A program made the position numbers and the translations under genes. This document shows positions 41,802 through 51,401 of a DNA stretch of 64,000 nt, in pieces; within the stretch, counting starts at the first letter, position 1; each line of letters starts with the position of its first letter. The notes beneath the pieces are model-generated. The model searched no databases. It was not told where the DNA came from and saw nothing but the letters and a program-made list of their open reading frames with translations. Source of the stretch: JAWRCU01 sp033542235 (lineage in GTDB: Bacteria > Pseudomonadota > Alphaproteobacteria > Rhizobiales > Rhizobiaceae); the NCBI RefSeq assembly GCF_033542235.1, contig NZ_JAWRCU010000003.1, forward strand, positions 558,001-622,000. The letters run 5' to 3'.

Positions 41802-42059
41802 TCAGGAACAGCGTGCTTCGTAGATGCGACCGTATTGATCCCTGTAACGGCAGTAGCCTTGCTTATCCATCGAGTTGCCGATCAAGGTGCCGGCAACGGC
41901 GCCGACCGCCCCGCCGACAATGGCGTTTCTCACATCATTGCCGCCAGCGAGCGTTCCGAGCGCGGCGCCACCGGCTCCGCCGATCACGGCGCCCCTCTCG
42001 GCATTCGTACAGCCCGCTAGGCCAGCTACCGCGGCAAGCATCACAATCAATTTCCTCAT
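41802..42059 (-). CDS. Small glycine-zipper lipoprotein (copy 2)
   Basis: An 85-residue paralogue of the preceding gene product. Signal peptide with lipobox LAGC (MRKLIVMLAAVAGLAGC), glycine zipper (GAVIGGAGGAALGTLAGG and AIVGGAVGAVAGTLIG) and the near-identical tail CRYRDQYGRIYEARC. GGAGGGTAGA is its Shine-Dalgarno. The tandem pair, 128 bp apart on the same strand, indicates local duplication followed by divergence. Confidence 0.85.
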   Translation of the reverse strand: MRKLIVMLAAVAGLAGCTNAERGAVIGGAGGAALGTLAGGNDVRNAIVGGAVGAVAGTLIGNSMDKQGYCRYRDQYGRIYEARCS

Positions 42060-42115
42060 TCTACCCTCCAAAAATAGCATTACTAATTTCTGCGCCAGGA
42101 GCGCATCTGTTCGAA

Positions 42116-42436
42116 CTAGTTGCTGTCCGGCACCTCCGCTGTGCGTTGGGAATTTGACACAACCATGACGGGAGCACGCACCGATGCGACCAACGTCCCG
42201 TCGCCGTGGACCTCCCAAACAAGGTCAGCGTCTTCCTCCTCGAGTGCCGGATCGACTGGAACGCATTGCGCGTAAAGGCGGTCGACCTGCCCTGTAAATG
42301 CACCGAGGGAATAAGGAAGCTCACTGTCGCAGTCCTCTTTCGCTTCGTAGATAGCCGTTGGCGCAGGAAGTTCGTGGCATTGGATGAGGTCGTCAGAACA
42401 GCCTATGATCAGAAGCACCGCAGCAATGTGTTCCAT
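42116..42436 (-). CDS. Conserved hypothetical Cys-rich small protein
   Basis: A 106-residue protein that I do not assign a function. Start MEHIAAVLLIIGCSDD, four Cys (13, 20, 36, 58) with CxELPAPTAIYEAKEDC spacing and an acidic Leu/Glu stretch (CVPVDPALEEEDADLVWEV). It resembles short hypothetical proteins seen in Rhizobiales (recalled, not searched). The N-terminal hydrophobic segment is too short for a typical signal peptide. It lies 56 bp from the glycine-zipper pair and may be an envelope component. Confidence 0.65.
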   Translation of the reverse strand: MEHIAAVLLIIGCSDDLIQCHELPAPTAIYEAKEDCDSELPYSLGAFTGQVDRLYAQCVPVDPALEEEDADLVWEVHGDGTLVASVRAPVMVVSNSQRTAEVPDSN

Positions 42437-42507
42437 GGCGAAATTGCCTTTCGCCGCAAGAAACGACGAACTGCACGCACAGGTTCCACAACGTACTGCG
42501 GCAAAGC

Positions 42508-42678
42508 TCAGAGAAGGCCGGTCGCAAACAACCCGATCACGCCTAAGGAGACGAGGCCGAGGCTGAGTTTGACGGCAATGGTCTTGCCGAACGGCGCGGC
42601 TTCGGCACTGGGCTCCGTGCCGAAATTCGCCATTGTGAGTCGGGCGGCGGCCTCGATCCGATTCATCTCAGCGATCAT
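42508..42678 (-). CDS. Possible small single-span membrane protein
   Basis: A 56-residue frame beginning MIAEMNRIEAAARLTMANFG and ending with a hydrophobic segment (KLSLGLVSLGVIGLFATGLL) that would be a C-terminal membrane span. No motif is recognised. A start at 42666 (MNRIEAA) is equally possible. The longer frame up to 42795 crosses a hairpin and is unlikely. Coding status is uncertain. Confidence 0.45.
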   Translation of the reverse strand: MIAEMNRIEAAARLTMANFGTEPSAEAAPFGKTIAVKLSLGLVSLGVIGLFATGLL

Positions 42679-42792
42679 TGCGGGCGGCCTCCAGTGTTTC
42701 CGGCATGCGGCGGGACGGCGTTCCGCAACCCCGCCGGGAATCGGCAGGACCATGAAGATATATGGTAAACGAGGAGTTAACACTTCTGCTTG

Positions 42793-42830
42793 CATCCTCC
42801 TCCCCTGCGGCCGCGTGGGAGAGGAGGATG
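42793..42830 (-). terminator. Hairpin downstream of acnA
   Basis: CATCCTCCTCCCC near 42793-42805 pairs with GGGAGAGGAGGATG at 42817-42830, allowing a 2-nt bulge. It lies 22 nt after the acnA stop on the minus strand. The tail is not T-rich. Confidence 0.45.
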
Positions 42831-42852
42831 TCAGCAGCTCCGCGATACGGCC

Positions 42853-45543
<2,691 letters not shown>

Positions 45544-45689
45544 GTGGCGGTCCCTAAATGTTCGGTTGCCGAAGGGAAACGAACGCCAGTGCAGACGCGC
45601 AAAGGTGCGGGTGCGGTCATTTCCGCTTTCCGTTCCCTGCGCTGCGCCGGTGGGTCCGGCACCGCGTTGGTTTCGGCGCAAATTGGTTG

Positions 45690-45710
45690 CCATGCCGACC
45701 GCTGGCATGG
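45690..45710. promoter_or_regulatory. Inverted repeat in the acnA-ccmA intergenic region
   Basis: CCATGCC (45690-45696) and GGCATGG (45704-45710) form a perfect 7-bp dyad with a 7-nt spacer, between the divergent acnA and ccmA starts. It may be an operator for either gene. No factor can be named. Confidence 0.35.
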
Positions 45711-45817
45711 TTGTCCCGCTCATAGAGAATTTCGTAGAAGGATTCCAGATCGATGAGAGGCAAAATTGCCGCTTTGCGAAAAGGCACTGTGCGGCGGCGC
45801 GCCGCCTGGGAGTGGGG

Positions 45818-46444
45818 ATGCGGCTGATCGCCCAGAACTTAAGCGGCGGACGCGCCGGAGAGATGCTGTTCTCAGGCATAGATTTCGATCTGGCCCCAGG
45901 TGATTCGCTGATTGTTACGGGTCCGAACGGATCGGGAAAATCAACGCTGCTGAGGACCATTGCCGGGCTGCTGCCGCAGGAAGACGGAACGCTGCGGCTC
46001 GAGGCGGGCGGCGAAGAATGGCCGACGGTCGCCTCGGCTTGCCATTATCTCGGCCATCTCAATGCCATGAAGACCGCGCTGACGGTCGAGGAGAATCTGC
46101 GCTTCTGGGCGGCCTTCCTTGGTAACAATCGCATGATCATGGCCGATGCCCTCGAGCGTGTCGGGCTCAGCGGGCTCGGCCACTTGCCTTTCGGGTATCT
46201 CTCGACAGGCCAGAAGCGACGCGCGGCGCTCGCCCGGCTGCTGCTTGCCTCGCGTCCGATCTGGCTGCTCGACGAGCCCACTGCCGGGCTGGATTCGGCG
46301 TCGGAAGAGACATTCGCGGCGTTGGCCACGGAGCATCTCGGCACCGGCGGCATTCTGATCGCGGCAACGCATCAGCCGCTCGGGGTGGAGGGGCAGGCGT
46401 TGAGGTTGGGTTCTGTCGCGGCAGGGAGAGTCTCGGATGCGTGA
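45818..46444 (+). CDS. ccmA: Heme exporter ATPase CcmA
   Basis: A 208-residue ABC ATPase of the cytochrome c maturation (System I) complex. Walker A GPNGSGKST, signature YLSTGQKRRAALARL (the Thr-Gly variant found in CcmA), Walker B IWLLDEPTAGLD, and H-loop LIAATHQPL. With CcmB it drives release of holo-CcmE. The start chosen is ATG 45818 after GGGAGTGGGG; longer frames lack homology. A 156-bp palindromic element separates it from ccmB. Confidence 0.95.
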   Translation: MRLIAQNLSGGRAGEMLFSGIDFDLAPGDSLIVTGPNGSGKSTLLRTIAGLLPQEDGTLRLEAGGEEWPTVASACHYLGHLNAMKTALTVEENLRFWAAFLGNNRMIMADALERVGLSGLGHLPFGYLSTGQKRRAALARLLLASRPIWLLDEPTAGLDSASEETFAALATEHLGTGGILIAATHQPLGVEGQALRLGSVAAGRVSDA

Positions 46445-46454
46445 GCCCCTTCGC

Positions 46455-46610
46455 GCCCCCCTCTGTCCTGCCGGACATCTCCCCCACAAGGGGGGAGATT
46501 GGCTGTCATTGATGGTTTCGCCAATCTCCAACGCTGGCGATTGGCGAAATCCAGGCGGCCGTCCAATCTCCCCCCTTGTGGGGGAGATGTCCGGCAGGAC
46601 AGAGGGGGGC
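46455..46610. repeat. Palindromic repeat element, copy 1 (48-bp perfect arms) between ccmA and ccmB
   Basis: Arms 46455-46502 and 46563-46610 are perfect 48-nt inverted repeats around a 60-nt spacer. Each arm itself contains an inner inverted repeat (ATCTCCCCC ... GGGGGGAGAT). A second copy is at 51218-51374. The element lies entirely in the ccmA-ccmB gap. Confidence 0.95.
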
Positions 46611-46663
46611 AACGTAGGGCCCACACTCCCGAACAGTAGCCTCCCTCTTCGCGGGGCAACCCC

Positions 46664-47329
46664 ATGACCGCCCTATTCCTGCGCGAGTTGCGCCTTGGCA
46701 TCCGGGCCGGCGGCGGGGCGCTGACGGGCGTGTTGTTCTTTCTCGCCGTAATCGCCACCATTCCTTTCGCGATCGGGCCGGACCTGAACCTGCTCGCCCG
46801 CATCGGGCCGGCAGTGTTGTGGATCGGCGCGCTGCTGGCCAGCCTGCTTGGCCTCGACCGGCTCTTCCAGGCCGACCGCGAGGACGGCGCGCTCGATCTC
46901 ATGATTCTCGCGGCCGACCGCCACATGCTGGCGCTCACGGTTTTCGTGAAATGCATTGCGCACTGGACGGCCAATGTGCTGCCGCTGGTAATCGCAACCC
47001 CTCTGCTCGGTCTTTTCATGAACATCGAGCCCGCAGGGCTCGGCGCGTCGACGCTCACGCTGCTGTTCGGCACGCCTGCCATCACCTTCATCGGGGCGGT
47101 CGGCGCCGCTGTGTCCGTCGCGCTGCCGCGCGGCGGGTTGATGGTATCGGTGCTGATTCTGCCCTTGACGATTCCCGTGCTTATCTTCGGAGTGCTCGCG
47201 AGCTATGCCGCCGTCGCCGATCCGGACCCGTTCCTACCGCCGTTCCTGATCCTGTGCGCATTGTCGGCCGGCTTTGCCGTTATCGGACCGGTGGCGGCGG
47301 CGCTTGCGCTGCGGTGGTCAGCCGATTGA
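46664..47329 (+). CDS. ccmB: Heme exporter permease CcmB
   Basis: A 221-residue integral membrane protein with about six spans. Early LRLGIRAGGGALTGVLFFLAVIATIPFAIGP is the CcmB N-terminus; LLASLLGLDRLFQADREDGALDLM is its conserved cytosolic loop. It partners with CcmA. The unusual 219-bp gap to ccmA is filled by the palindromic repeat, so co-transcription must pass through it. Confidence 0.94.
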   Translation: MTALFLRELRLGIRAGGGALTGVLFFLAVIATIPFAIGPDLNLLARIGPAVLWIGALLASLLGLDRLFQADREDGALDLMILAADRHMLALTVFVKCIAHWTANVLPLVIATPLLGLFMNIEPAGLGASTLTLLFGTPAITFIGAVGAAVSVALPRGGLMVSVLILPLTIPVLIFGVLASYAAVADPDPFLPPFLILCALSAGFAVIGPVAAALALRWSAD

Positions 47330-47341
47330 CGGGGAGGGCCG

Positions 47342-47761
47342 ATGGCCGGTGAATTTAATCTCGAGAAATTACTGGCGGGCATGACGCCGCGCCTCGAAGA
47401 AGGTGTCTACGTCTTTGCCAGCCTGCCGGCCGCAACGGCCGTCCCGTCCGGTGTCTATCCTCTGATGACCTTCATCGAGGCTGAGGGAACAACGCTGGTT
47501 CTAGAGGAAGGCGAAGCGGACCGCGCCGGCGTCAAGACGACATTCCGCTCACGCATGATCACGCTCGACGTCCACTCGTCGCTTGAAGCGGTGGGCTTCC
47601 TTTCCGTGATCACCACTCGGCTTGCCGCGGCTCGCATTGCCGTCAATCCCGTATCCGCCTTTTATCACGATCACCTGTTCGTGCCTGCCGAGCGGGCCGA
47701 GGAGGCCGTCGAGATCCTCGAACAGCTTGTTGTCGGGAAAGCGCGGCACAAGGGCGGCTGA
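47342..47761 (+). CDS. ACT-domain protein inside the ccm cluster
   Basis: A 139-residue protein with two ACT-like halves (Val/Thr-rich GVYVFASLPAATAVPSG and SSLEAVGFLSVITTRLAAARIAV, followed by FYHDHLFVPAERAEEAVEIL), matching the ACT_7/ACT_3 type. ACT domains bind amino acids, and the ligand is unknown. Good SD GGGGAGGG; starts 12 nt after ccmB. Its placement between ccmB and ccmC is not required for cytochrome maturation and suggests a passenger or a regulatory link to amino-acid status. Confidence 0.85.
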   Translation: MAGEFNLEKLLAGMTPRLEEGVYVFASLPAATAVPSGVYPLMTFIEAEGTTLVLEEGEADRAGVKTTFRSRMITLDVHSSLEAVGFLSVITTRLAAARIAVNPVSAFYHDHLFVPAERAEEAVEILEQLVVGKARHKGG

Positions 47762-47835
47762 GCCGAATCGATCCGGCCGCCCCGAATTTGCCGCACCAAC
47801 GTGAATTGCGGAGGAGGATGGCTGACGCTATTTGA

Positions 47836-48609
47836 ATGCCCATGAGCGATACGAGCGCACCTGTTCGCAGCAGCTGGGTCGATCTGGCGAACCCGACGCG
47901 CTTCGTGGCGTTCGTCGATCGCTTTGCGCCGTGGCTCGCCGTGGCGTCAGGCCTCGTGCTTGCCGCCGGCCTCTGGCTCGCCTTCAATTCGCCAGAGGAT
48001 TACCAGCAGGGCGCCACGGTGCGCATCATGTATATCCACGTGCCTTTCGCGTGGCTTTCCATGCTTTGCTACACGATCATGGCCATTGCCGGCCTCGGAA
48101 CGCTGGTCTGGCGCCATCCGCTGGCCGACGTCTCTGCCAAGGCTGCCGCACCGATCGGCGCGGTCTTCACCGGGCTCGCGCTCGTCACCGGCTCGATCTG
48201 GGGCAAGCCGACCTGGGGCACATGGTGGGTGTGGGATGCGCGTCTCACCTCCGTCTTCATCCTTTTCCTGATGTATCTCGGCATCATTGCCCTTTCGCGG
48301 GCGATCGAGGACCCTGGCCGGGCGGCGCGCGCAGTCGCCGTGATCACGCTGGTCGGCTTCATCAACATCCCGATCATCAAGTTCTCGGTCGAGTGGTGGA
48401 ATACGCTGCACCAGGGCTCCTCCGTGTTCCGGCTCAATGGTCCGACCATCGACCCGAGCATGCTCTGGCCGCTGATGGTGATGGCGCTCGGCTGCACGCT
48501 GCTGTTCTTTACGCTGCATATCGTGGCGATGCGCACCGAGATCTTCCGCCGCCGCGTGGCGGCGATGCGGCGCATCCAGGCGCGGCGGAACGAGGCGAGG
48601 CCGGCATGA
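47836..48609 (+). CDS. ccmC: Heme exporter/handling protein CcmC
   Basis: A 257-residue membrane protein of the heme-handling protein family. It has the WWD motif (WGTWWVWDARLTSVFILF, about residues 127-144) that binds heme at the periplasmic face, and conserved His (YIHVPFAWLSM and HQGSSV). About six spans. It loads heme onto CcmE. A strong SD (GGAGGAGG) lies 18 nt upstream, in front of a 5-codon frame at 47819 that ends at TGAATG, so CcmC translation may couple to it. Its stop overlaps ccmD. Confidence 0.95.
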   Translation: MPMSDTSAPVRSSWVDLANPTRFVAFVDRFAPWLAVASGLVLAAGLWLAFNSPEDYQQGATVRIMYIHVPFAWLSMLCYTIMAIAGLGTLVWRHPLADVSAKAAAPIGAVFTGLALVTGSIWGKPTWGTWWVWDARLTSVFILFLMYLGIIALSRAIEDPGRAARAVAVITLVGFINIPIIKFSVEWWNTLHQGSSVFRLNGPTIDPSMLWPLMVMALGCTLLFFTLHIVAMRTEIFRRRVAAMRRIQARRNEARPA

Positions 48610-48776
48610 GTTCGCATGACGCCTTCGTTGCCGCTGCCTATCTCTGCTCGCTGGTCGGGGTCGGCGGACTGATCATCTGGATCCTGGCGGACCAGCGCGA
48701 GCGCCGGCGCGAGCTTGCTCAGCTCGAGGCCAGCGGCGCCCGGCGCCGCTCCGACCGTCCAGGAGGGGCATCGTGA
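48606..48776 (+). CDS. ccmD: Heme exporter protein CcmD
   Basis: A 56-residue small protein. One membrane span (AAYLCSLVGVGGLIIWILA) followed by the basic tail RERRRELAQLEASGARRR, the CcmD pattern. The ATG overlaps the ccmC stop (ATGA) and its own stop overlaps the ccmG GTG, so ccmC-D-G are translationally coupled. CcmD stabilises the CcmABC complex with holo-CcmE. Confidence 0.92.
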   Translation: MSSHDAFVAAAYLCSLVGVGGLIIWILADQRERRRELAQLEASGARRRSDRPGGAS

Positions 48777-49354
48777 GCCTCGGTGCCGACGCGCCGCGCA
48801 AAAGATCGCGCCTGCTCGCCCTACTGCCGCTCGCAGTCTTCGCTGCGCTCGCGGCGGTCTTCCTGCTGCAGCTTTTCTCCGGTCGCGACGTGTCGGAGAT
48901 ACCCTCTGCGCTGATCGGGCACCCTGCACCGCAGACGAAGCTCGAGCCTCTTGCCGGAACCAACCTGCCCGGCCTCGATTCGGCGCTCTTCAAGGGCAAG
49001 GTCACGGTGCTGAACGTGTGGGCCTCATGGTGCCTGCCGTGCCGGGAGGAGAATCCGGTGCTGCTGGCGCTCTCGCAGGACCGCCGCTTCGAACTTATGG
49101 GGCTGAACTACAAGGACAGTCCTGAGAAGGCGAAGAACTTCCTCGACGGCTTCGGCAATCCTTTCTCGGCGATTGGCGTCGACCCCGCCGGGCGCGCGGG
49201 CATCGACTGGGGCGTCTACGGCGTGCCGGAGACGTTCATCGTCGGCAAGGACGGGAAGATCGCTTTCAAGCATGTCGGCCCGCTCACCGAAGAATCGGTG
49301 AAGACAGAGCTGATGCCTCAGATCGAGAAGGCGTTCGCGGCGTCGACCTCTTAG
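48773..49354 (+). CDS. ccmG: Thiol:disulfide interchange protein CcmG/DsbE
   Basis: A 193-residue membrane-anchored thioredoxin. A signal-anchor span (RLLALLPLAVFAALAAVFLLQLF), then a thioredoxin fold with the reducing CxxC WASWCLPCREE (Cys87/Cys90) and the cis-Pro region YGVPETFIVGKDGKI typical of CcmG. It reduces apocytochrome c cysteines before heme ligation. The GTG start overlaps ccmD (GTGA). CcmE, CcmF and CcmH are not in this window; in rhizobia they are encoded in a separate cyc locus. Confidence 0.94.
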   Translation: MSLGADAPRKRSRLLALLPLAVFAALAAVFLLQLFSGRDVSEIPSALIGHPAPQTKLEPLAGTNLPGLDSALFKGKVTVLNVWASWCLPCREENPVLLALSQDRRFELMGLNYKDSPEKAKNFLDGFGNPFSAIGVDPAGRAGIDWGVYGVPETFIVGKDGKIAFKHVGPLTEESVKTELMPQIEKAFAASTS

Positions 49355-49403
49355 AGCATCGGACCAAAAAGTGCGAAACGATTTTCGGACGAATCCGATG
49401 CAA
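49353..49403. repeat. Short interspersed palindromic element after ccmG
   Basis: GCATCGGA (49356-49363) and TCCGATGC (49394-49401) bracket a conserved-looking centre (CCAAAAAGTGCGAAACGATTTTCGG). The layout matches a very abundant short palindrome of rhizobial intergenic DNA (recalled, not searched). It begins at the ccmG stop and may double as a terminator. Confidence 0.55.
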
Positions 49404-49459
49404 GAGATATAGCGGCAGCCCGGATTTATTGGGGCGTCGGCCGCTCTAGCCCGGATTGA

Positions 49460-49993
49460 CTACCGGCCGTTGACGAAACCGACGAAGACCGACACGGCGG
49501 CCCGCATTTTCGCGACATTCTCCTGTAGCTGGAGTATGGCATCGAACTCTTCCGGCTTCTTGCCGAGCAGTGCGATTTCCAATTCGGTGTCGGCATAAAG
49601 GTCGAAGGACATCGTCCGCATGATCTCGGCCAGCGCCGCGCGCGCGAAAAGCGAACGATGCGATGCATGAACGAGCATCGCCGGCTTGCCGACGGCCGCA
49701 TCCCTCGAAACCAGCCAGTCGAGGGCGTTCTTGAGACCGCCCGGCACGCCATGAGCATATTCGGGAGATGAGACGATGACGCCGTCCGCCTCCGAAACGG
49801 CTTCGATCAGCCGTCTCGCCTCGGGTGGGGTCCGCTCGTCCTCCTCGTCAGGATTGAAGATCGGTAGGCGCCCTACCCCGTCATAGATGGTCAGGCGGCA
49901 GCTTTGCGGCGCGTTGCGCGCCAGCGCCGCAAGCAGGGCGCTGTTGGTCGAGGCCGCGCGAAGGCTGCCGGAAATGGCGAGGATGTGAAGCAA
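49460..49993 (-). CDS. NADPH-dependent FMN reductase family protein
   Basis: A 177-residue flavodoxin-fold reductase. FMN-phosphate loop LAISGSLRAASTNSALL near the N-terminus and the signature SSPEYAHGVPGGLKNALDWL around residue 80-100. Such enzymes transfer electrons from NAD(P)H to FMN, quinones or azo/chromate compounds. The start is unclear: no ATG is suitable; TTG at 49993 fits the family N-terminus, a GTG at 50023 would add 10 residues, and neither has a good Shine-Dalgarno. Confidence 0.87.
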   Translation of the reverse strand: MLHILAISGSLRAASTNSALLAALARNAPQSCRLTIYDGVGRLPIFNPDEEDERTPPEARRLIEAVSEADGVIVSSPEYAHGVPGGLKNALDWLVSRDAAVGKPAMLVHASHRSLFARAALAEIMRTMSFDLYADTELEIALLGKKPEEFDAILQLQENVAKMRAAVSVFVGFVNGR

Positions 49994-50122
49994 GGCACTG
50001 TGATCCGGAATCAGACAGATCACTTTAGCATAGGATCGCAGGCGTTCGGCCGAGGCCCGGATCGCACATAGCAAAAGGCGGGACACATTTGCGCGTCCCG
50101 CCCTCAGCCGCCCCACATTGGA

Positions 50123-50290
50123 TTATTGGCCGTAGACGTCGAGATAGGCGTGGCGCAGCATCTCGCCGCGATCGGCGCCGATGTCAGCCAGGTCGCGCGG
50201 CGTCAGGCTCTGAATTTCAGCGACGAGCCGGCCGTAGCGCATGCGCTTCTCGACACGGTTTCTTGCGTACTTTACGAAGTTAGAGATCAT
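50123..50290 (-). CDS. DUF1127 small protein (55 residues)
   Basis: A 55-residue protein: MISNFVKYARNRVEKRMRYG, then EIQSLTPRDLADIGADRGEM and a short C-terminus. This is the DUF1127 core (LTPRDLADIGADR), complete at the usual length for the short rhizobial form. AAAGGGCT precedes the ATG. It is the second DUF1127 gene of the window. Two adjacent hairpins (50369-50438) lie upstream, where the promoter or leader would be. Short DUF1127 proteins are strongly expressed in late growth and under nutrient stress; function is not fixed. Confidence 0.85.
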   Translation of the reverse strand: MISNFVKYARNRVEKRMRYGRLVAEIQSLTPRDLADIGADRGEMLRHAYLDVYGQ

Positions 50291-50368
50291 GGTCGTAGCC
50301 CTTTACTGCCGTCCTCCGACGGACCGTGTTGACCTCCCTGAACCGATTGAAATTTTGGCATGGTTTAT

Positions 50369-50399
50369 GTGCATTGCAACATGGATTGTTGCAATGCAC
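50369..50399. promoter_or_regulatory. 13-bp inverted repeat upstream of DUF1127 gene
   Basis: GTGCATTGCAACA (50369-50381) and TGTTGCAATGCAC (50387-50399) are perfect 13-nt arms around TGGAT. The unit TTGCAATG/CATTGCAA appears again just to the right (ACCAATGCAACG). It could be an operator about 80-110 bp upstream of the DUF1127 start or part of a structured RNA. Confidence 0.6.
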
Positions 50400-50410
50400 C
50401 AATGCAACGC

Positions 50411-50438
50411 GCGCATGGCTGGTTAACGAGCCATGCGC
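50411..50438 (-). terminator. 10-bp hairpin downstream of yciB
   Basis: GCGCATGGCT (50411-50420) and AGCCATGCGC (50429-50438) form a perfect 10-bp stem with an 8-nt loop, 72 nt after the yciB stop on the minus strand. It is immediately followed by the 13-bp inverted repeat. There is no T-tract. It could end the yciB transcript or belong to the leader of the DUF1127 gene. Confidence 0.45.
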
Positions 50439-50509
50439 ATCCTTTAGGCAAGGTGTGCTGAATAAGGCGGCAGACGCCGTCTGCGCTGCTCAACGCATGG
50501 TCTTGGCGT

Positions 50510-51163
50510 CTATTTCAGCTTGCCGAAACGGTCGTCGAGCGAATGCCGCATGATCAGCGGCATCTGGCTGAAGGTGAAGATGAGCGTGATCGGCATAATC
50601 CCCCACACCTTGAACGCTATCCAGGTGTCGGTTGAGAACGAACGCCAGACCACCTCGTTGACGAGGGCCAGGAACAGGAAGAAGAGGCCCCAGCGGAAGG
50701 TAAGCTTCTTCCAGCCCTCGGCATCCAGATGGAAAGCCGACTCGAAGACATAGCCGAGCAGCGACTTGCCGAAGGCGAGTCCGCCGAGCAGCACGGCGGC
50801 AAACAGCGCGTTGACGATGGTCGGCTTCATCTTGATGAAGACGTCGTTGTGGAGGAAGAGCGTCAGCGCGCCGAACACGAAAACGACCACACCGGACACC
50901 AAGGGCATGATCGGTAGCGAGCGCATCACGAACCAAGAGACGAGAAGCGCGATCGCCGTCGCGATCATGAACAGCGCGGTCGCCACGAAGATCGGTCCAC
51001 CCAGGCTGGCGAGGGCCGGGACCTTCTCCATCAGCCATTCACCGCGCGCATTGGCGAAAAAGAAGACGATTAGCGGCCCGAGCTCGAGCGCGAGCTTGAG
51101 CACAGGGTTGACCTCCTTGTGCTTTGGGTCCGAAGGGTCGCGTTCGAGGATCGGTTCATTCAT
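50510..51163 (-). CDS. yciB: Inner membrane-spanning protein YciB (IspZ, septation protein A)
   Basis: A 217-residue membrane protein with five to six spans. Family stretches: KLALELGPLIVFFFANARG, TLFLHNDVFIKMKPTIVNALFA, and near the end NEVVWRSFSTDTWIAFKVWGIMPITLIFTFSQMPLI. These define IspZ/YciB, needed for normal cell division and envelope integrity. The SD GAGGAGAACAAA is strong. It lies just downstream of ftsY on the same strand, a conserved order, although the palindromic repeat copy 2 now separates them. Confidence 0.95.
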   Translation of the reverse strand: MNEPILERDPSDPKHKEVNPVLKLALELGPLIVFFFANARGEWLMEKVPALASLGGPIFVATALFMIATAIALLVSWFVMRSLPIMPLVSGVVVFVFGALTLFLHNDVFIKMKPTIVNALFAAVLLGGLAFGKSLLGYVFESAFHLDAEGWKKLTFRWGLFFLFLALVNEVVWRSFSTDTWIAFKVWGIMPITLIFTFSQMPLIMRHSLDDRFGKLK

Positions 51164-51217
51164 TTTGTTCTCCTCGAGATCGCAAAGGAGCTAGAACTGA
51201 AGGGCTGCGTTCGTCGC

Positions 51218-51374
51218 GCCCCCCTCTGTCCTGCCGGACATCTCCCCCACAAGGGGGGAGATCGGACGGCCGCTTTATTTTCGCCAATAGCCAACGTTGC
51301 AGAGTGCGCGCCGCCAAAAATGAAGGCCAATCTCCCCCCTTGTGGGGGAGATGTCCGGCAGGACAGAGGGGGGC
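51218..51374. repeat. Palindromic repeat element, copy 2 (45-bp arms) between yciB and ftsY
   Basis: Arms 51218-51262 and 51330-51374 are perfect 45-nt inverted repeats identical to the outer 45 nt of copy 1 at 46455-46610. The 67-nt centre is different from copy 1. Both copies are followed on the right by AACGTAG, suggesting a shared boundary. It ends 28 nt before the ftsY stop. Confidence 0.95.
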
Positions 51375-51401
51375 AACGTAGAGCGCTGGCATCGACAAGC
51401 T

